Positions 61,384-64,000 of a stretch of 64,000 nucleotides of DNA are shown here, piece after piece. The notes beneath the pieces were generated by a model. The model saw only the letters and a list, made by a program, of their open reading frames with translations, was not told where the DNA came from and ran no database searches. The stretch is taken from positions 124,001 to 188,000 of the forward strand of contig NZ_JAGIPH010000004.1 of the NCBI RefSeq assembly GCF_017877135.1, in the 5' to 3' direction. The DNA is from Neorhizobium galegae (GTDB taxonomy: Bacteria > Pseudomonadota > Alphaproteobacteria > Rhizobiales > Rhizobiaceae). The position numbers and the translations under genes are program-made. Numbering within the stretch: position 1 is the first letter of the stretch; each line of letters begins with the position of its first letter.

Positions 61384-63161
61384 CCCGTCCCTTCGAACTC
61401 TTCGATCTCAACCTGCCGGAACTGCGTCGTCGCGCCGTGCAGGCGGCGCGCGGGGACATGCCGTTCGATGTGCTGGTGAAGGGCGGAACGCTGGTGGATG
61501 TCGCAACCGGCGAACTTCGCGCAGCCGATATCGGCATCGTGGGTCCGATGATCGCAAGCGTTCATGCGCCGGGCAGCCGCACCGATGCCGCAACCCTCAT
61601 CAATGCCGCCGGCGCTTTCCTGTCGCCGGGTCTCATCGATACGCATATGCATATCGAAAGCTCGATGGTGACGCCCGCCGGCTATGCGCAGGCCGTGGTG
61701 CCGCGTGGCGTGACGACGGTGGTGTGGGATCCGCACGAGTTCGGCAATGTACTGGGCCTTGCCGGCGTCAACTGGGCCGCCGATGCGGTGATCGACCTGC
61801 CGCTGCGTGTCATCCTGCTTGCCCCGTCATCGGTTCCCTCGGCACCGGGCCTCGAACTGGCTGGCGCCGATTTCGGCCCGGACGTGTTGCAGACGCTGCT
61901 GGCGCGTGCCGATATCGCCGGCATTGCCGAAATGATGAACATGCGTGGCATCATCGAAGGCGAGCAGAACATGGAGGGCATCCTGCGGGCAGGGCTCGAG
62001 ACGGGCAAGCTGATCTGCGGCCATGCCAGAAGCCTTTCCGGCGCCGATTTGCAGGCTTTCATCACCGCCGGTGTCACCTCGGACCATGAGCTGGTTTCGG
62101 GGGCCGATCTCCTGGAAAAACTGCGCGCCGGCCTCACCATCGAGCTTCGCGGCAGCCACGACCATCTCCTGCCGGAATTCGTCGAGACCCTGAATGGGCT
62201 TGGCCACCTGCCGCAGACCGTGACACTCTGCACCGATGACGTCTTCCCGGATGATCTGGCGCGCGCGGGCGGGCTCGACGATGTAGTGCGCCGCCTGGTG
62301 CGCTATGGAATGAAGCCGCAATGGGCACTGCAGGCGGCAACGCTGAATGGTGCGCGCCGGCTTGGCCGGCCGGATCTCGGTCTGATCGCCCCCGGCCGTC
62401 GCGCCGATATCGTTCTGTTTGAAGATCTTGAAGCTTTTGAAGCACGCCGCGTGCTGGTGTCGGGACGCGAGGTGGCGGCCGGCGGGGCGCTGTTGTCGCC
62501 ACCGTCTGCCAGCGAAACGGTAACGCTTTGCGACACGATGAAGCTTGGCGCCCTGACAGCCGATGATTTTCGCGTGCCGGCGACCGGCTCCTCTGCCCGC
62601 ATTGCCACCATCGACAAGCCGCGCTTCACGCAATGGGGCGAAACATCCGCCGAGATCGCCGATGGCCATGTGGTGCCGCCGGAAGAGACGACGCTGATTG
62701 CCGTCGTTCATCGCCATGGCCGCGCGCCCGCCAGCCCGCGCATCGGCTTCCTGACCGGCTGGGGCAGGTGGCGCGGTGCCTTTGCCACCACCGTCTCGCA
62801 TGACAGCCACAATCTGACGGTCTTCGGCAAGGATCCCGACGATATGGCCGCGGCAGCCAATGCGGTGATTGCGGCAGGCGGCGGACTGGCCGTTGCCGCA
62901 GGCGGCGTGGTCAAGGCCGTGCTGCCGCTGCCGCTTGCCGGCCTCGTCGCCGAGGGCAGCGTCCCGGAAATCGCGGCAGGATTTGCCGCCATCAAGACCG
63001 AGATGGATCGTATCGTCGACTGGCAGCCGCCCTATCTGGTGTTCAAGGCCTGTTTCGGGGCAACGCTTGCCTGCAATGCCGGCCCGCACCAGACCGATCT
63101 TGGCATTGCCGATGTGGCTAGTGGACGCCTTCTGACAAGCCCCGTCCTCGAAACCGTCTGA
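61380..63161 (+). CDS. ade: Adenine deaminase (Ade)
   Basis: A 593-residue amidohydrolase-superfamily enzyme that converts adenine to hypoxanthine and ammonia. The metal-binding LIDTHMHIESSM (His89, His91) is followed by TTVVWDPHEFGNV, AEMMNMRGIIEGEQNM, VTSDHELVSG and LRGSHDHLLPEF. The C-terminal domain includes GWGRWRGAFATTVSHDSHNLTVFG. Length and motifs are full. Coupled to the nucleoside hydrolase by ATGA, it would process the adenine released from adenosine for salvage or as a nitrogen source. Confidence 0.94.
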   Translation: MTRPFELFDLNLPELRRRAVQAARGDMPFDVLVKGGTLVDVATGELRAADIGIVGPMIASVHAPGSRTDAATLINAAGAFLSPGLIDTHMHIESSMVTPAGYAQAVVPRGVTTVVWDPHEFGNVLGLAGVNWAADAVIDLPLRVILLAPSSVPSAPGLELAGADFGPDVLQTLLARADIAGIAEMMNMRGIIEGEQNMEGILRAGLETGKLICGHARSLSGADLQAFITAGVTSDHELVSGADLLEKLRAGLTIELRGSHDHLLPEFVETLNGLGHLPQTVTLCTDDVFPDDLARAGGLDDVVRRLVRYGMKPQWALQAATLNGARRLGRPDLGLIAPGRRADIVLFEDLEAFEARRVLVSGREVAAGGALLSPPSASETVTLCDTMKLGALTADDFRVPATGSSARIATIDKPRFTQWGETSAEIADGHVVPPEETTLIAVVHRHGRAPASPRIGFLTGWGRWRGAFATTVSHDSHNLTVFGKDPDDMAAAANAVIAAGGGLAVAAGGVVKAVLPLPLAGLVAEGSVPEIAAGFAAIKTEMDRIVDWQPPYLVFKACFGATLACNAGPHQTDLGIADVASGRLLTSPVLETV

Positions 63162-63286
63162 TCCTTGTCCCTCGCCCGTCCGGCTGCCGGCGGTTGATCC
63201 TGCTCAAAGCGCCTTGCTCTTTTTGCGCTAGGCTCTCCGGTGACGCATTGACAGCCGGTCGGAGCATAGCTCACGGCTAAGGAAGA

Positions 63287-63310
63287 GAGGGGCAACCCTC
63301 CGGGGGGAGG
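63287..63310 (+). promoter_or_regulatory. Mutually exclusive leader hairpins covering a ribosome binding site
   Basis: GAGGG pairs with CCCTC around a GCAA tetraloop (63287-63300). Alternatively CCTCC (63297-63301) pairs with GGAGG (63306-63310), the ribosome binding site, across a GGGG loop. The two stems share bases and cannot form together. This layout resembles a simple translational switch, but the stems are short and may be chance in GC-rich DNA. Confidence 0.3.
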
Positions 63311-63313
63311 TTC

Positions 63314-63679
63314 ATGGTTTCCGCATACCGGGTGGCCGATATCACCAGAGCGCAAGTGGACCGCGCCTTTGCACTGGTTCATGCCGCAGATGCCCGCACA
63401 GAGCTTTCCGACTGGCGGCGCACCTGTTCCGACGTCCTTTCTGCCGAGCGGGGGGAGGCCGCCTCGCAGCGCCTTCTGGTCTGTGAAAATGCCAATGGCT
63501 ATCTGAAGGGCCTCTGCCTCGTGCGCCGACGTGCAGATCCGGAGGCCTGCGTGCTCGATGTGCCTCTGCATGTGGTGCTGACGGTCGCAGACGAGGAGGG
63601 GGTTCGCCAGGCCCTGCGCGAAAGCCTGCAGGCGCTGGCCAGCGAGGCCGGCTGCACTTTGATGCCGATAGAGGAGTAG
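63314..63679 (+). CDS. Hypothetical protein, 121 residues
   Basis: A soluble protein of unknown family. It starts MVSAYRVADITRAQVDRAFALVHAA, resembling the first strand and helix of a GNAT acetyltransferase fold (pattern YRVADIT then a helix). However, it lacks the acetyl-CoA binding loop, so any such relation is remote. Other visible features are LLVCENANGYLKGLCLVRRR and a C-terminal helix rich in Ala and Leu. A GGGGGGAGG ribosome binding site precedes the ATG. It converges with the response-regulator gene. The function is unknown. Confidence 0.6.
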   Translation: MVSAYRVADITRAQVDRAFALVHAADARTELSDWRRTCSDVLSAERGEAASQRLLVCENANGYLKGLCLVRRRADPEACVLDVPLHVVLTVADEEGVRQALRESLQALASEAGCTLMPIEE

Positions 63680-63694
63680 GCCCTTTGGCCGATA

Positions 63695-64000
63695 TCAGGA
63701 AGCGCTGGTTTCTGCTGTAAAAATGTAGCCGACGCCGCGCACCGAACGGATCAGCACGGGATGGGTCGGATTGCTCTCGATCTTCTTGCGCAGGCGGGCA
63801 ATCTGGGCGTCGATGGCGCGGTCGAAGGCTTCCATCTGGCGCCCGCGCGTCTGGTCCATTAGCATGTCGCGGGTCAGCACCCGGCCGGCATTGCGGATCA
63901 TCACCGTCAGCATGTCGAATTCGCCGGTGGTGAGCTCCACTTCCTCATCGTTCGGGTTGAGCAGCCTTCGACGGCTGACTTCCAGGCGCCAGCCGTCGAA
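63695..64000 (-). CDS. OmpR/PhoB-type response regulator, C-terminal DNA-binding domain (cut by window end)
   Basis: The last 101 residues of a two-component response regulator; the receiver domain lies beyond the window. The winged-helix domain shows VELTTGEFDMLTVMIRNAGRVLTRD, the recognition-helix region EAFDRAIDAQIARLRKKIE and the wing VLIRSVRGVGYIF, all typical of Trans_reg_C. The reading frame is open to the window edge, so the true start is outside. The sensor kinase and target genes are not visible. Confidence 0.88.
   Translation of the reverse strand, partial: FDGWRLEVSRRRLLNPNDEEVELTTGEFDMLTVMIRNAGRVLTRDMLMDQTRGRQMEAFDRAIDAQIARLRKKIESNPTHPVLIRSVRGVGYIFTAETSAS

Overview
The window is high-GC DNA from a chromosome or chromid of an alphaproteobacterium in the Rhizobiaceae (Agrobacterium/Rhizobium/Sinorhizobium relatives). 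The reasons are a syntenic succinoglycan exo locus, the NAGGN osmolyte cluster, a cyoABCD operon followed by SURF1 instead of cyoE, and dense operons with 4-bp ATGA overlaps. I see no tRNA, rRNA, CRISPR array, insertion sequence or phage gene. It reads as core and niche-adaptation genome, not a mobile island. Gene identities rest on reading the proteins; no database search was possible.

Layout. 1-3337: a Liv-type ABC importer (substrate-binding protein, LivH, LivM and the first codons of LivG), minus strand. 3610-3993: diacylglycerol kinase. 4010-8803: the osmolyte N-acetylglutaminylglutamine amide (NAGGN) operon asnO-ngg-M42 peptidase. 8963-12908: macA-macB-tetR efflux operon with a promoter and a 28-bp imperfect palindrome just upstream. 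13021-26253: a large deoxysugar cluster. One minus-strand operon holds a ribose-type ABC importer, an L-fucose/L-galactose dehydrogenase, a lactonase and two downstream branches. The divergent arm holds a FadR-type GntR regulator and altronate dehydratase. One branch is the non-phosphorylating L-fucose route to pyruvate and lactate. The other would take L-galactonate through tagaturonate and altronate to 2-keto-3-deoxygluconate. Three copies of TGGTNNNGCCA lie in the divergent promoter region.

26340-26753 is a DUF4112 protein. 26782-44499 is the succinoglycan locus (exoZ, Q, F, Y, X, U, V, W, H, K, L, A, M, O, P). exoT, exoI and exoN, which accompany these genes in Sinorhizobium meliloti, are not in the window. 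44515-44691 is a small one-helix membrane protein. 44817-49857 is the cytochrome bo3 operon cyoABCD plus SURF1, with an MHS-type transporter divergent from it (50193-51539). 51671-52423 is a 2-keto-4-pentenoate hydratase-like protein and 52515-53258 an orphan ParA. A possible small RNA ends in a terminator at 53404-53423. 53582-57257 is treZ-malQ (trehalose and maltodextrin metabolism), 57267-58772 fused siroheme synthase cysG, and 59025-63161 a LacI regulator, nucleoside hydrolase and adenine deaminase. The end holds an unknown 121-residue protein and the DNA-binding half of an OmpR-type response regulator cut by the window edge.

Taken together the genes describe a plant- or soil-associated bacterium. 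It scavenges plant and mucilage sugars (L-fucose, L-galactose), amino acids and nucleosides, resists osmotic and drying stress (NAGGN, trehalose, succinoglycan), and respires through a quinol oxidase.
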